Assembly: GCA_028865545.1 (NCBI GenBank)
Contig: JAGWJY010000033.1
Span: 1 to 35,292, forward strand
DNA: 35,292 nt
Direction: 5' to 3'
Origin: Alphaproteobacteria bacterium
GTDB lineage: Bacteria > Pseudomonadota > Alphaproteobacteria > Micropepsales > Micropepsaceae
The translations under genes and the position numbers were made by a program. Numbering within the stretch: the stretch's first letter is position 1; each line of letters opens with the position of its first letter. The notes below the pieces were generated by a model, which made no database searches, was not told where the DNA came from, and saw nothing but the letters and a program-made list of their open reading frames with translations. Of this stretch, positions 8,407 to 15,240 are shown one piece after another.

Positions 8407-8700
8407 TCAGCCGCGTTCCTTGCGGATGGCCTCGTGGTGACGGATCACTTCCTTGACGATGAAATTGAGGAACTTCTCGGCGAAATCCGGATCGAGCTTC
8501 GCGTCCTTCGCCAGGGCGCGCAGACGTTCGATCTGACGGGCTTCGCGCGCCGGATCGGCGGGCGGCAGATTGTGCTCCGCCTTGTAGCGGCCGACGGTCT
8601 GCGTGCACTTGAAGCGCTCGGCCAAGAGATGGATGAGCGCGGCATCGATATTGTCGATGCTGTCGCGCAGGCGCAGAAGTTCTGAATCGATAGATGCCAT
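8407..8700 (-). CDS. Monofunctional AroQ-class chorismate mutase
   Basis: A 97-aa all-helical protein matching the AroQ chorismate mutase fold, which converts chorismate to prephenate for Phe and Tyr synthesis. Helix 1 begins LLRLRDSIDNIDAALIHLLAERF with the typical R..ID.ID..L..LL..R pattern. Next come VGRYKAEHNLPPADPAREAR (with the conserved Lys of the V...K motif) and a C-terminal helix FAEKFLNFIVKEVIRHHEAI. There is no signal peptide, so it is the cytoplasmic type. A GAGG precedes the start. It lies downstream of cydX by 67 bases and upstream of the dehydrogenase pair by 108 bases, so it may form its own unit. Small chorismate mutases of this kind also occur in other pathways, but nothing here points to one. 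Confidence 0.88.
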   Translation of the reverse strand: MASIDSELLRLRDSIDNIDAALIHLLAERFKCTQTVGRYKAEHNLPPADPAREARQIERLRALAKDAKLDPDFAEKFLNFIVKEVIRHHEAIRKERG

Positions 8701-8767
8701 CAGCCGGCCTCTTGGGAACGCATAGACGAGTCATATGCGATCAGGGCCGGCTTCCGCAACGTGCGGG

Positions 8768-8866
8768 CTATTTCTTGTCTTCGGCGTCGAGCTCGAGCCA
8801 CATGGCGTTGAGCACCGCCAGCGTGACGGCAAAGCCAAGACCGAGAACCCAGGAAAAATACCACAT
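8768..8866 (-). CDS. cydX: Cytochrome bd oxidase small subunit CydX
   Basis: A 32-aa single-helix protein read on the minus strand, starting MWYFSWVLGLGFAVTLAVLN and ending MWLELDAEDKK. The N-terminal MWYFSWVLG is the hallmark of CydX, which packs against CydA and stabilises the haem d/b595 site of cytochrome bd. It starts 9 bases after the cydB stop, the usual position. It is too short for ordinary gene callers. Its identity is well supported by motif, length, topology and context. Confidence 0.95.
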   Translation of the reverse strand: MWYFSWVLGLGFAVTLAVLNAMWLELDAEDKK

Positions 8867-8875
8867 GGCGTCGCC

Positions 8876-10003
8876 TCAATAATTGCTGTGGCTGTCGGAC
8901 ATGATCGTCTCGCCTTTTACCGGACCGCGCAACACGCGATAGGCCCAGGCAGTGTAGGCCAGCACGATCGGCAGGAAGATCACCGTGCAGCCCAGCATGA
9001 TGTAAAGCGTCAGTTTGCTGGACGAGGCGTCCCACACCGTCAGGCTCATATCGGGATCGGTTGACGACGGCAGCAGGAACGGGAACAGCGAAAGCCCCGC
9101 CGTGGCGATGACGCCGGCCGGCACCAGCGCCGAACCGATCCAGGCCAGCAGCGGCCGGCCGCGCGATAGGACGGCGATCATGGCGCCCAGATAAGCCACC
9201 AGCGGCGCCAGCCAGAAGAGCGGGTGCAGCGTGTAGTTATCCCACCAGCCGCCCGCGACGCGCGCCGCCGTCTTGAGCAGCGGGTTGGAAGGCCCGTCGG
9301 GCGCGATGGCGCTGGTAATGCGGAAGCCGTCGAGCTCGCGCACCCAGATGCCGGCGACGGTGAAGAGAAGGACGAAGGCCAGCGCGGCATAAGGCACCAG
9401 GGCGCGCGCCCGGGCGCCCGGCTTGCCGTCCGCCTTGAGGCTGAGCCAGGTGGCGCCGTGCAGCACCAGCATGGCCACCGAGACCAGCCCCGCCAGCAGC
9501 GAGAAGGGATTGAGCAAGGAGAAGAGCGTGATGGATTCGTGCAGGCGCAGATCGCTGTCGAAGCCGAAGGGCACGCCGACGAACAGATTGCCGAAGGCGA
9601 CGCCGAACACCAGCGCCGGCACGAAGCCGCCGATGAACAGCGCGATGTCCCACCAGTTCCGCCACAGCGGACTGGAGAGCTTGCTGCGGAACTTGAAACC
9701 GACCGGCCTCAGGATCAGAGCCAGCAGCACCAGGAACATCGCCAGATAAAAGCCGGAGAAGGAGGCCGCATAGAGCGCCGGCCAGGCCGCGAAGATCGCA
9801 CCGCCGCCCAAGATCAGCCAGACCTGGTTGCCTTCCCACACCGGTCCGACCGTATTGATCACCACGCGGCGCTCGAGATCGTTTCTGGCGACGAAGGGCA
9901 GCAGGATCGCCGTGCCCAGATCAAAGCCGTCCATGATCGCCAGCCCGATCAGCAGAATGCCGAGCAGCGCCCACCAGATCAGTCGCAGAGTTTCGTAATC
10001 CAT
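8876..10003 (-). CDS. cydB: Cytochrome bd ubiquinol oxidase subunit II
   Basis: A 375-aa inner-membrane subunit of the high-affinity quinol oxidase that reduces O2 to water without proton pumping. The start at 10003 is chosen over an overlapping GTG at 10012 because it has GGAG 8 bases upstream and gives the family start MDYETLRLIWW. The first helix carries D25 and D28 in MDGFDLG; D28 corresponds to D29 of the E. coli protein. NTVGPVWEGNQVWLI is the strongly conserved CydB signature. About eight or nine hydrophobic helices are visible along the length. It follows cydA with 5 bases between the cydA stop codon and this start, and precedes cydX. Confidence 0.96.
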   Translation of the reverse strand: MDYETLRLIWWALLGILLIGLAIMDGFDLGTAILLPFVARNDLERRVVINTVGPVWEGNQVWLILGGGAIFAAWPALYAASFSGFYLAMFLVLLALILRPVGFKFRSKLSSPLWRNWWDIALFIGGFVPALVFGVAFGNLFVGVPFGFDSDLRLHESITLFSLLNPFSLLAGLVSVAMLVLHGATWLSLKADGKPGARARALVPYAALAFVLLFTVAGIWVRELDGFRITSAIAPDGPSNPLLKTAARVAGGWWDNYTLHPLFWLAPLVAYLGAMIAVLSRGRPLLAWIGSALVPAGVIATAGLSLFPFLLPSSTDPDMSLTVWDASSSKLTLYIMLGCTVIFLPIVLAYTAWAYRVLRGPVKGETIMSDSHSNY

Positions 10004-10008
10004 CGCTA

Positions 10009-11565
10009 TCACTCCGCCGGTGCGCGGACGAACGGCGCTGCCACGGCGTGGCCGAGCGTACCGTCCGGTCCGAGCCGGATGTATTTGACCATGAGATAAA
10101 TGTCAGCGACCAGAAGACTGCTGTAGAAGACGAGGAAGCCGATCAGGCTGAACAAAACGTTCCCCGCCGTGGTCGACGACACGCCCAGCGCGGTGGGCAG
10201 AACGCCCTCGATCACCCAGGGCTGTCGGCCGTATTCGGCGACGATCCAGCCGAGTTCGGCGGCAATCCACGGCAACGGCAGGCTCCACAAGGCCACCCGC
10301 AGGAAAGTCCGGCTGACGTCGAGCTTGCGCTTGGCCGACAACCAGAACGCCAGAGCGAACAGAGCAATGAAATAGAAGCCCAATCCCACCATGAAGCGGA
10401 ACGACCAGAACAGCACCGGCACGTTGGGAATGGTGGAGTTGGCCGCGGCGTCGATCTGTTCCGGCGTGGCGTTCTGCACGTCGGGGCGGAAGCGCTTCAG
10501 CAGAAGCGCGTAGCCGAGATCGTCGACATGGGTGCTGAGCTGCTCGTGCAGCGCTTCGCTGTTGCGGTCGGTTTTGAGCTTGTTGAGCGCGTCATAGGCG
10601 ATCAAGCCGTTCCTGATGCGCTCCTTGGCGAGTTCGACCAGATCGTTGATGCCGGGGACACGCCTGTCGACGGAACGGGTGGCGATGAGACCCAAGACCC
10701 ACGGCACCTTCACTTCGTATTCGGTGGTGTGGGTTTTCAGATCCGGAATGCCGAAGACCGTGAACGAGGCGGGCGCCGGCTCGGTATTCCACATCGCCTC
10801 GACGGCCGCGATCTTCATCTTCTGGTTCAGGCCGGCGGTGTAGCCGCTCTCATCGCCCAGCACGACGACGCTGAGCGCGGCGGCCAGCCCGAAGCTCGCC
10901 GCCACCGTCATCGAACGCTTGGCCAGTTCGACATGACGGCCGCGCAGCAGGTAATAGGCGCTGATCGCCAGCACGAAGATCGATCCGACGACATAACCGG
11001 CGCTGACGGTATGCACGAATTTGGCCTGCGCCACCGGGTTGAACAGCACCTCCATGAAGTTCGAGACTTCCATGCGCATCGTCGCGGCGTTGAAATGGGC
11101 GCCGACGGGGAACTGCATCCAGCCATTGGCGATCAGAATCCACAGCGCCGAGAGATTGGAGGCGATGGCGAGGCACCAGGTGACGACCAGATGGCTGACC
11201 TTCGGCAGCTTGTTCCAGGCGAAGAAGAACAGCCCGATGAAGGTCGCCTCGAGGAAGAAGGCCATGAGACCTTCGATCGCCAGCGGCGCACCGAAGACGT
11301 CGCCGACATAATGCGAGTAATAGGCCCAGTTCGTACCGAACTGGAACTCCATGGTGATGCCCGTCGCCACGCCCATCGCGAAGTTGATGCCGAAGAGGGC
11401 GCCCCAGAATTTCGTCATGTCGCGCCAGATCTCGCGGCCCGTCATCACATACACGGTCTCCATGATGCCGAGCAGGATCGAAAGGCCGAGCGTCAGAGGC
11501 ACGAACAGAAAATGGTAGAGCGCGGTGATCGCGAATTGCAGTCGGGAAAGTTCGACGATGTCCAT
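10009..11565 (-). CDS. cydA: Cytochrome bd ubiquinol oxidase subunit I
   Basis: A 518-aa catalytic subunit of cytochrome bd, carrying three haems and the quinol site. Numbering is offset by one from the E. coli protein and the key residues are all present: H18 (haem b595), H185 and M392 (haem b558 ligands), E98 and E106 (proton path and haem pocket), R390, and K251 plus E256 in the quinol-binding loop (KMKIAAVEAMW). The Q-loop between about 250 and 380 is long, as in the E. coli-type (long Q-loop) enzymes. An AGGA site 7 bases before the ATG overlaps the stop of the preceding small gene. It is the third gene of the operon read from 11861 downward. Confidence 0.97.
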   Translation of the reverse strand: MDIVELSRLQFAITALYHFLFVPLTLGLSILLGIMETVYVMTGREIWRDMTKFWGALFGINFAMGVATGITMEFQFGTNWAYYSHYVGDVFGAPLAIEGLMAFFLEATFIGLFFFAWNKLPKVSHLVVTWCLAIASNLSALWILIANGWMQFPVGAHFNAATMRMEVSNFMEVLFNPVAQAKFVHTVSAGYVVGSIFVLAISAYYLLRGRHVELAKRSMTVAASFGLAAALSVVVLGDESGYTAGLNQKMKIAAVEAMWNTEPAPASFTVFGIPDLKTHTTEYEVKVPWVLGLIATRSVDRRVPGINDLVELAKERIRNGLIAYDALNKLKTDRNSEALHEQLSTHVDDLGYALLLKRFRPDVQNATPEQIDAAANSTIPNVPVLFWSFRFMVGLGFYFIALFALAFWLSAKRKLDVSRTFLRVALWSLPLPWIAAELGWIVAEYGRQPWVIEGVLPTALGVSSTTAGNVLFSLIGFLVFYSSLLVADIYLMVKYIRLGPDGTLGHAVAAPFVRAPAE

Positions 11566-11574
11566 GATGTATTC

Positions 11575-11745
11575 CTAGCGCTGATTGGAACCCAGAATCT
11601 GGGCGGAGACCGCGGCGGAATCGGCGAGCGGACGGTGTGACGGACCGAAGAAAAGGAAATAGAGGCAGGTCAGCATGACGAGCTTCGCCACCAGCAGAAT
11701 TGAGATGTCGCGCCAGAAATGTGGCCTACGGGCAGCCGGCGTCAT
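11575..11745 (-). CDS. cydP: CydP-like small membrane protein of the cytochrome bd operon
   Basis: A 56-aa protein with one hydrophobic helix: a basic N-terminus (MTPAARRPHFWRD), then ISILLVAKLVMLTCLYFLFF and a short polar tail. The pattern R-D-I-x3-L-x2-K-L-x2-L-x3-Y/W-x-x-F-F resembles the putative cytochrome oxidase small subunit named CydP, found directly upstream of cydA in many proteobacteria. Its start codon overlaps the stop of the 39-aa gene before it (ATGA) and it ends 9 bases before cydA. The frame stays open to 11940, but that longer reading overlaps another small gene in a different frame and is not preferred. It may stabilise or assemble the oxidase; its role is not established here. 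Confidence 0.75.
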   Translation of the reverse strand: MTPAARRPHFWRDISILLVAKLVMLTCLYFLFFGPSHRPLADSAAVSAQILGSNQR

Positions 11746-11861
11746 TTTCCATTCTTCTTCGCCCAATTTCGTTCCCGCCAGCCTACGCTCGCGAGTACGC
11801 CAGCAAAAGCGACCAAGACCAGAATTATCATCGCCAGATACAGAGCTTCGCCGTTTGTCAT
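11742..11861 (-). CDS. Unrecognised 39-aa membrane microprotein leading the cytochrome bd operon
   Basis: A 39-aa ORF too short for usual gene prediction. It starts MTNGEALYLAMIILVLVAFA, continues with GVLASVGWRERNWA and ends with a basic KKNGK tail. It has a single helix with a likely outside N-terminus and positive cytoplasmic end, like CydX but without the MWYF start. A GGGGA site lies 8 bases before the ATG, and its TGA overlaps the start of the CydP-like gene as ATGA, which is strong positional evidence for translation. I cannot assign it to a named family with confidence. An accessory role in cytochrome bd assembly or stability is inferred from its position as first gene of the operon and its topology. 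Confidence 0.7.
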   Translation of the reverse strand: MTNGEALYLAMIILVLVAFAGVLASVGWRERNWAKKNGK

Positions 11862-11920
11862 GTGATTCGTCCCCAGATTTGAAGGACTTTGCTTCTGTCA
11901 TGGCGCCGTCCGCCTCGTAT

Positions 11921-11934
11921 TTGACGGATGTCAA
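11921..11934. promoter_or_regulatory. FNR/FixK-type binding site
   Basis: TTGACGGATGTCAA is a perfect TTGAC-N4-GTCAA palindrome, one base per arm from the FNR consensus TTGAT-N4-ATCAA and typical of FixK/Anr-type sites. It lies in the divergent region between the cyd operon (first start 11861) and the hypothetical gene at 11997. On the plus strand an AATTAT element at 11954-11959 would put the transcript start near 11967, about 40 bases from the site centre, the class II activation distance. On the minus strand the same geometry gives a start near 11886 but the -10 match is poor. It may serve either or both directions. Confidence 0.7.
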
Positions 11935-11954
11935 TTTCACAGCTTTGAAATTGA
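11931..11954. promoter_or_regulatory. Perfect 9-bp-arm inverted repeat overlapping the FNR/FixK box
   Basis: TCAATTTCA (11931-11939) and TGAAATTGA (11946-11954) are exact reverse complements separated by CAGCTT. The left arm shares TCAA with the FNR/FixK box, and the right arm runs into the putative -10 of the plus-strand promoter. The arrangement suits a second operator that could block or modulate the FNR-type site. A stem-loop in the 5' end of a transcript is less likely because it lies upstream of both predicted transcript starts. No regulator is assigned. Confidence 0.5.
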
Positions 11955-11996
11955 ATTATTCGAATGAAGGCGACGACGAAAGCCCCGGAGGACATT

Positions 11997-12380
11997 ATGA
12001 CGCTGATGCGCATACGCCTGGAGGTCGCCAGAACCGGGGAGTTTCCAAACGGCAGCAGCCGGCACGGTTACGAGTTTCTGGCGCCGCTCACCGAGGACGG
12101 ACACATGGACATGGACGCGTGGCAACATGTCCGCGACAAATGCACGGTCCTGCGGTTTTGGGGCGACGCGCCGGAAGAGTTCGGCTGCCTGCGCCATACG
12201 GGGCATGGCTGGCGTTTCGATTATGACGCGTCAGTCAGCACGGACGACGAGCCGTTCTTCAAGCTCGACCAACACCGAATCACACCCGGTGCCTATCTGT
12301 CGATACGGGAGCACGACGGCGTCCAGCGGCCATTCAAAGTCATCGAGATCGAGCCCGCCGCGGAGGCAGATGTGGCCTAA
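11997..12380 (+). CDS. Conserved hypothetical protein, divergent from the cyd operon
   Basis: A 127-aa soluble protein. The ATG at 11997 has GGAGG 5 bases upstream and gives MTLMRIRLEVARTGEFPNGS; an in-frame ATG at 11964 has no such site. Notable parts are SSRHGYEFLAPLTEDGHMDM, the RFWGDAPEEFGCLRHT block and a C-terminal PGAYLSIREHDGVQRPFKVIEI. I recall similar proteins as unannotated ORFs in other alphaproteobacteria, but no function is known to me. There is no signal peptide or membrane segment. Its control region contains the FNR/FixK box and the inverted repeat, so it is probably induced when oxygen is low, together with or opposed to cytochrome bd. It precedes fixL by 101 bases. Confidence 0.85.
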   Translation: MTLMRIRLEVARTGEFPNGSSRHGYEFLAPLTEDGHMDMDAWQHVRDKCTVLRFWGDAPEEFGCLRHTGHGWRFDYDASVSTDDEPFFKLDQHRITPGAYLSIREHDGVQRPFKVIEIEPAAEADVA

Positions 12381-12481
12381 GTGCATCCGGCGATGGCTAA
12401 TTGCGGGATTTCACCTATTCCGTGTTGGCGCGGCGCGACCGGCCTGCTAGGTTCGTTAATGACACGCAGCAACAGAAACAT

Positions 12482-13993
12482 ATGCACGGACCGGTCGATC
12501 CGGCAGCGCAAAGCGACGACACCTTGTTCCAGACGCTGATCGCGACGGCGGTCGACGGCATCATGGTGATCGACGAGCGTGGAATCGTGCAGGTCTATAA
12601 CAGGGCCTGCGAGCGGCTTTTCCAGTACGGCGCCGACGAGGTCATCGGACAGAACATCAAGATGCTGATGCCGGCGCCTTATCGCAACGAGCATGACGGC
12701 TATCTCGATAGTTACAGAAATACCGGCAAGGCGCGCATCATCGGCATCGGGCGCGAAGCCCGCGGCCAGCGCAAGGACGGCACGGAATTTCCGCTCTATC
12801 TGTCCGTCGGCCAAGGCACGCTGGACGGCAAGCGCATATTTGTCGGCATTGTCCACGACCTGACCCAACTCAAGGCCGAAGAGGCGGCGCGCGAAGAGCA
12901 GCGCGGCATGATGGCCTCGATCGTGGAAACGTCGAACGACGCCATCATCAGCAAAACACTGGACGGCATCGTCACCAGCTGGAATGCGGCAGCGGAGCGC
13001 ATCTTCGGTTACAAGGCCGAGGAAATCATCGGCAAACCGATATCGATATTGTTCCCGCCCGATCTGGTCGAAGAAGAAGCCATGATCCTCGCCAAGCTGA
13101 GCAAAGGCGAGAGCATCCAGCATTACGAGACCGTGCGCCGGCGCAAGAACGGCGCCCATATCGACATCTCGCTCACCGTCTCGCCGCTGTTTGACGCAAG
13201 CGGCAAGATCGTCGGGGCCTCCAAGACCGCCCGCGACATCACCGAACGCAAGGCGGCAGAAGCCCGGCTGCAGTTGCTGCAGAGCGAGCTGACGCATGTT
13301 GCGCGCCTCAGCGAGATGGGCCAGTTCTCGGCCGCCCTGGCGCATGAATTGAACCAGCCTCTCACGGCGATCCTCAACTACACGAACGTCGCCAAGCGCC
13401 TGCTGACTTCGCAAAATCCCGATTCGCCGGCAAAGACCTACGAAACCATCGCCAAGGCCGGCCAGCAGGCGCAACGCGCGGGGCAGATCATCCGCCGGAT
13501 GCGCGACTTCGTGGAAAAGCGCGACAGCAAACGCACGATCGAAGACGTCAACAAGATCGCCGCCGATGCCATGGCGCTCGGGCTGGTGGGAACCAAGGTC
13601 GCCAACATCAAGATGCAAACGATTTTTGCCAGCAGGGCGCCGGCTGTGCTCGTCGACAAGGTTCAGATTCAGCAGGTGCTGGTGAATCTGTTGCGCAATG
13701 CCGCGGAAGCGATGACCGAATCACCAAGGCGCGAGCTGACGGTCACGACCACCAACATCGACGACACCTCGGTCGAACTATCGGTTGCGGACACGGGCCC
13801 CGGCATCCCCGACGAGCTGGCGAAACGCCTGTTCGAGCCATTCGTCACCACCAAGGTGGGAGGCATGGGCATCGGGCTCGCCATCAGCCAGTCCATTGTC
13901 GAGGCTCATGGCGGACAGCTGCGGATGACGCCCAACAAGGACGGCGGTACGATCTTCCATTTTCGGCTGCCGGCAGCACCAGATATGGAATAG
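12482..13993 (+). CDS. fixL: FixL-type oxygen-sensing PAS histidine kinase
   Basis: A 503-aa sensor kinase without membrane segments. PAS-1 (about 12-130) carries FixL haem-pocket residues: H71 in RNEHDGYLDSYRNTG aligns with the haem ligand H200 of Bradyrhizobium FixL, and R91 in IIGIGRE aligns with R220, which contacts bound O2. PAS-2 (about 143-255) has no such His and is a generic PAS. The kinase part has H288 (ALAHELNQPL), the N box LVNLLRNAAEAM (about 400-411), DTGPGIP and GGMGIGLAIS. O2-bound FixL is inactive in known systems, so low O2 would trigger phosphorylation of FixJ. The start at 12482 gives the usual length; the ribosome site is weak and an upstream in-frame TTG exists. fixJ follows after 4 bases. 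Confidence 0.9.
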   Translation: MHGPVDPAAQSDDTLFQTLIATAVDGIMVIDERGIVQVYNRACERLFQYGADEVIGQNIKMLMPAPYRNEHDGYLDSYRNTGKARIIGIGREARGQRKDGTEFPLYLSVGQGTLDGKRIFVGIVHDLTQLKAEEAAREEQRGMMASIVETSNDAIISKTLDGIVTSWNAAAERIFGYKAEEIIGKPISILFPPDLVEEEAMILAKLSKGESIQHYETVRRRKNGAHIDISLTVSPLFDASGKIVGASKTARDITERKAAEARLQLLQSELTHVARLSEMGQFSAALAHELNQPLTAILNYTNVAKRLLTSQNPDSPAKTYETIAKAGQQAQRAGQIIRRMRDFVEKRDSKRTIEDVNKIAADAMALGLVGTKVANIKMQTIFASRAPAVLVDKVQIQQVLVNLLRNAAEAMTESPRRELTVTTTNIDDTSVELSVADTGPGIPDELAKRLFEPFVTTKVGGMGIGLAISQSIVEAHGGQLRMTPNKDGGTIFHFRLPAAPDME

Positions 13994-13997
13994 CGGT

Positions 13998-14606
13998 ATG
14001 GCGGAAAACGAAACAGTCTTCATCATCGATGACGATGCCGGCATTCGCGACTCCCTGTCGTTGCTCGTGGAGTCGGTTGGCTACAGGCCTAAGCCCTATG
14101 CCTCGGGTGTGGCGTTCCTGGAGAGCGAGAAGCCGGAAGCGGTCGGCTGCATGCTGGTCGACGTGCAGATGCCGGACCTGAACGGACTGCAGCTGCAACA
14201 AGAACTCAGCAACCGGCATTTCCACCTTCCGGTCATCATCATGACCGGGCATGGCGACGTCCCGATTGCCGTACAGGCGATGAAGGCCGGCGCTGTCGAC
14301 TTCCTGGAAAAACCATTCAACGACGATGTGCTGCTCGACTGCATCAGCCGGGCGCTCGCGCGCCTCGCCTCAGCCGATGACGCGGCCAATGCCGCGAGAG
14401 AAGCCGAAAAACGTCTGACACAGCTGACAGAGCGCGAGCGACAGGTTCTCGATCTCATTGTCGCAGGCAAGGCCAACAAGGTCATTGCCTACGAACTGTC
14501 GATCTCGCCGCGCACCGTGGAAATCCATCGTTCGCGTGTGATGGAGAAAATGGACGCAGGCAACCTCGCAGATCTCGTGCGCATGGTGTTGTCCATAAAA
14601 CCCTAG
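13998..14606 (+). CDS. fixJ: FixJ-type response regulator
   Basis: A 202-aa two-domain regulator. The receiver (1-125) has the acidic pocket DDD (11-13), phosphoacceptor D55 in MLVDVQMPD, T83 (IIMTGHGD) and K105 (FLEKPF). A LuxR/NarL-type HTH (about 138-200) contains LTERERQVLDLIVAGKANKV and ISPRTVEIHRSRVMEKM, the FixJ/TtrR-like form. It follows fixL by 4 bases, so it is almost certainly the partner of that kinase. In known systems phosphorylated FixJ activates fixK and genes for low-oxygen respiration. No fixK is visible in this window. A candidate target site lies just after the stop, before the stand-alone receiver gene. Confidence 0.93.
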   Translation: MAENETVFIIDDDAGIRDSLSLLVESVGYRPKPYASGVAFLESEKPEAVGCMLVDVQMPDLNGLQLQQELSNRHFHLPVIIMTGHGDVPIAVQAMKAGAVDFLEKPFNDDVLLDCISRALARLASADDAANAAREAEKRLTQLTERERQVLDLIVAGKANKVIAYELSISPRTVEIHRSRVMEKMDAGNLADLVRMVLSIKP

Positions 14607-14612
14607 CGGTTA

Positions 14613-14627
14613 TTACGTATTTTCTCC
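14613..14627 (+). promoter_or_regulatory. Candidate FixJ-binding site
   Basis: TTACGTATTTTCTCC resembles, from memory, the TACGTA-plus-TTTC core of FixJ sites in fixK promoters. It lies 7 bases after the fixJ stop. With a transcript start near 14671 (see the -10 element at 14659) it would occupy about -58 to -44, close to where FixJ binds at fixK. The match is partial and I cannot score it against a matrix. Confidence 0.4.
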
Positions 14628-14658
14628 CTTTTCCGCCCAGCCTAGCTTGCAGAACCCT

Positions 14659-14664
14659 TACAAT
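14659..14664 (+). promoter_or_regulatory. Putative -10 element of the receiver gene promoter
   Basis: TACAAT matches the sigma-70 -10 consensus at five of six positions. The sequence 17 bases upstream (CCCAGC, 14636-14641) does not look like a -35 box, which fits an activator-dependent promoter. It lies 24 bases before the TTG start of the receiver gene, so the leader would be short. Confidence 0.45.
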
Positions 14665-14687
14665 TCGGGGGTACTGGAGTCCGTGCG

Positions 14688-15065
14688 TTGGGCCTGACAA
14701 TCGACCTCGTAGACGACGACGATGCGGTGCGCGACTCCCTGCGCGCGCTGCTGGAGTCCGGCGGCTACAATGTCCGCGATTACGCGTCGGGCGTGCTTTA
14801 TCTGCAGCGCAGCAATGAACCTCCCGGCGACTGCATGATCGTCGACCATCACATGCCGGAGATGACCGGACTCGAGCTTCTTGAGTCCCTGCGCGCCAAC
14901 GGAAACAAAACGCCCGCCATCATCCTGACCGGACGTTACGACCCGTCCCTGGAACCGCGCATCGCGCAAGTGAACGTCATCGCGCTGCTCCACAAGCCGG
15001 TCGACGACGAACAGCTTTTCGACTGGCTCGACAAAGCCTGCGGCGAGAACCGCGCGGCGCACTAA
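14688..15065 (+). CDS. Stand-alone response-regulator receiver domain protein
   Basis: A 125-aa single receiver domain with no output domain. It starts at a TTG with GGAG 8 bases upstream and no nearby in-frame ATG. The acidic pocket is DDDD (9-12), the phosphoacceptor D53 lies in MIVDHHMPEMTG, a Thr sits in IILTGRYD and the Lys in LLHKPVDD. It resembles the FixJ receiver (both have GY..R.YASGV..L), so it may have arisen from it. Placed after fixLJ behind a candidate FixJ site, it could act as a phosphate sink or feedback inhibitor of FixL, a role played by the unrelated-looking FixT elsewhere. That role is inferred. Confidence 0.88.
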   Translation: MGLTIDLVDDDDAVRDSLRALLESGGYNVRDYASGVLYLQRSNEPPGDCMIVDHHMPEMTGLELLESLRANGNKTPAIILTGRYDPSLEPRIAQVNVIALLHKPVDDEQLFDWLDKACGENRAAH

Positions 15066-15240
15066 GCCGGCCGCCGCAGCGCGTTTATTCCTTCGAGATC
15101 TAAGATCCGCCGTGCGGCGTAAGCAATATCTCGTAAGGGAAAGCCACGACTACCAATCATCCCGCTCCGGCCACATCATCGCTTTAACAATAATAAGAAC
15201 GGGTGACGGCAATCGCGTGCTGATAAAGGCGTTTTTCTTG

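Noticed and set aside
8702..8752. Inverted repeat AGCCGGCC ... GGCCGGCT after cydX as a terminator
   Set aside because: The loop is 35 bases and no T-run follows on the minus strand, so it does not look like a rho-independent terminator.
11575..11940. A single 121-aa reading of the cydP frame from 11940
   Set aside because: Its first 65 residues are charged and unlike any family, overlap the FNR-type box and the 39-aa gene, and lack a ribosome site. The ATG at 11745 fits the CydP-like protein.
10048..13618. Long open frames opposite cydA (plus strand, 10048-11640) and opposite fixL (minus strand, 12377-13618)
   Set aside because: Both are shadows of strongly conserved genes on the other strand, with low-complexity His/Arg/Gln-rich translations and no start signals.
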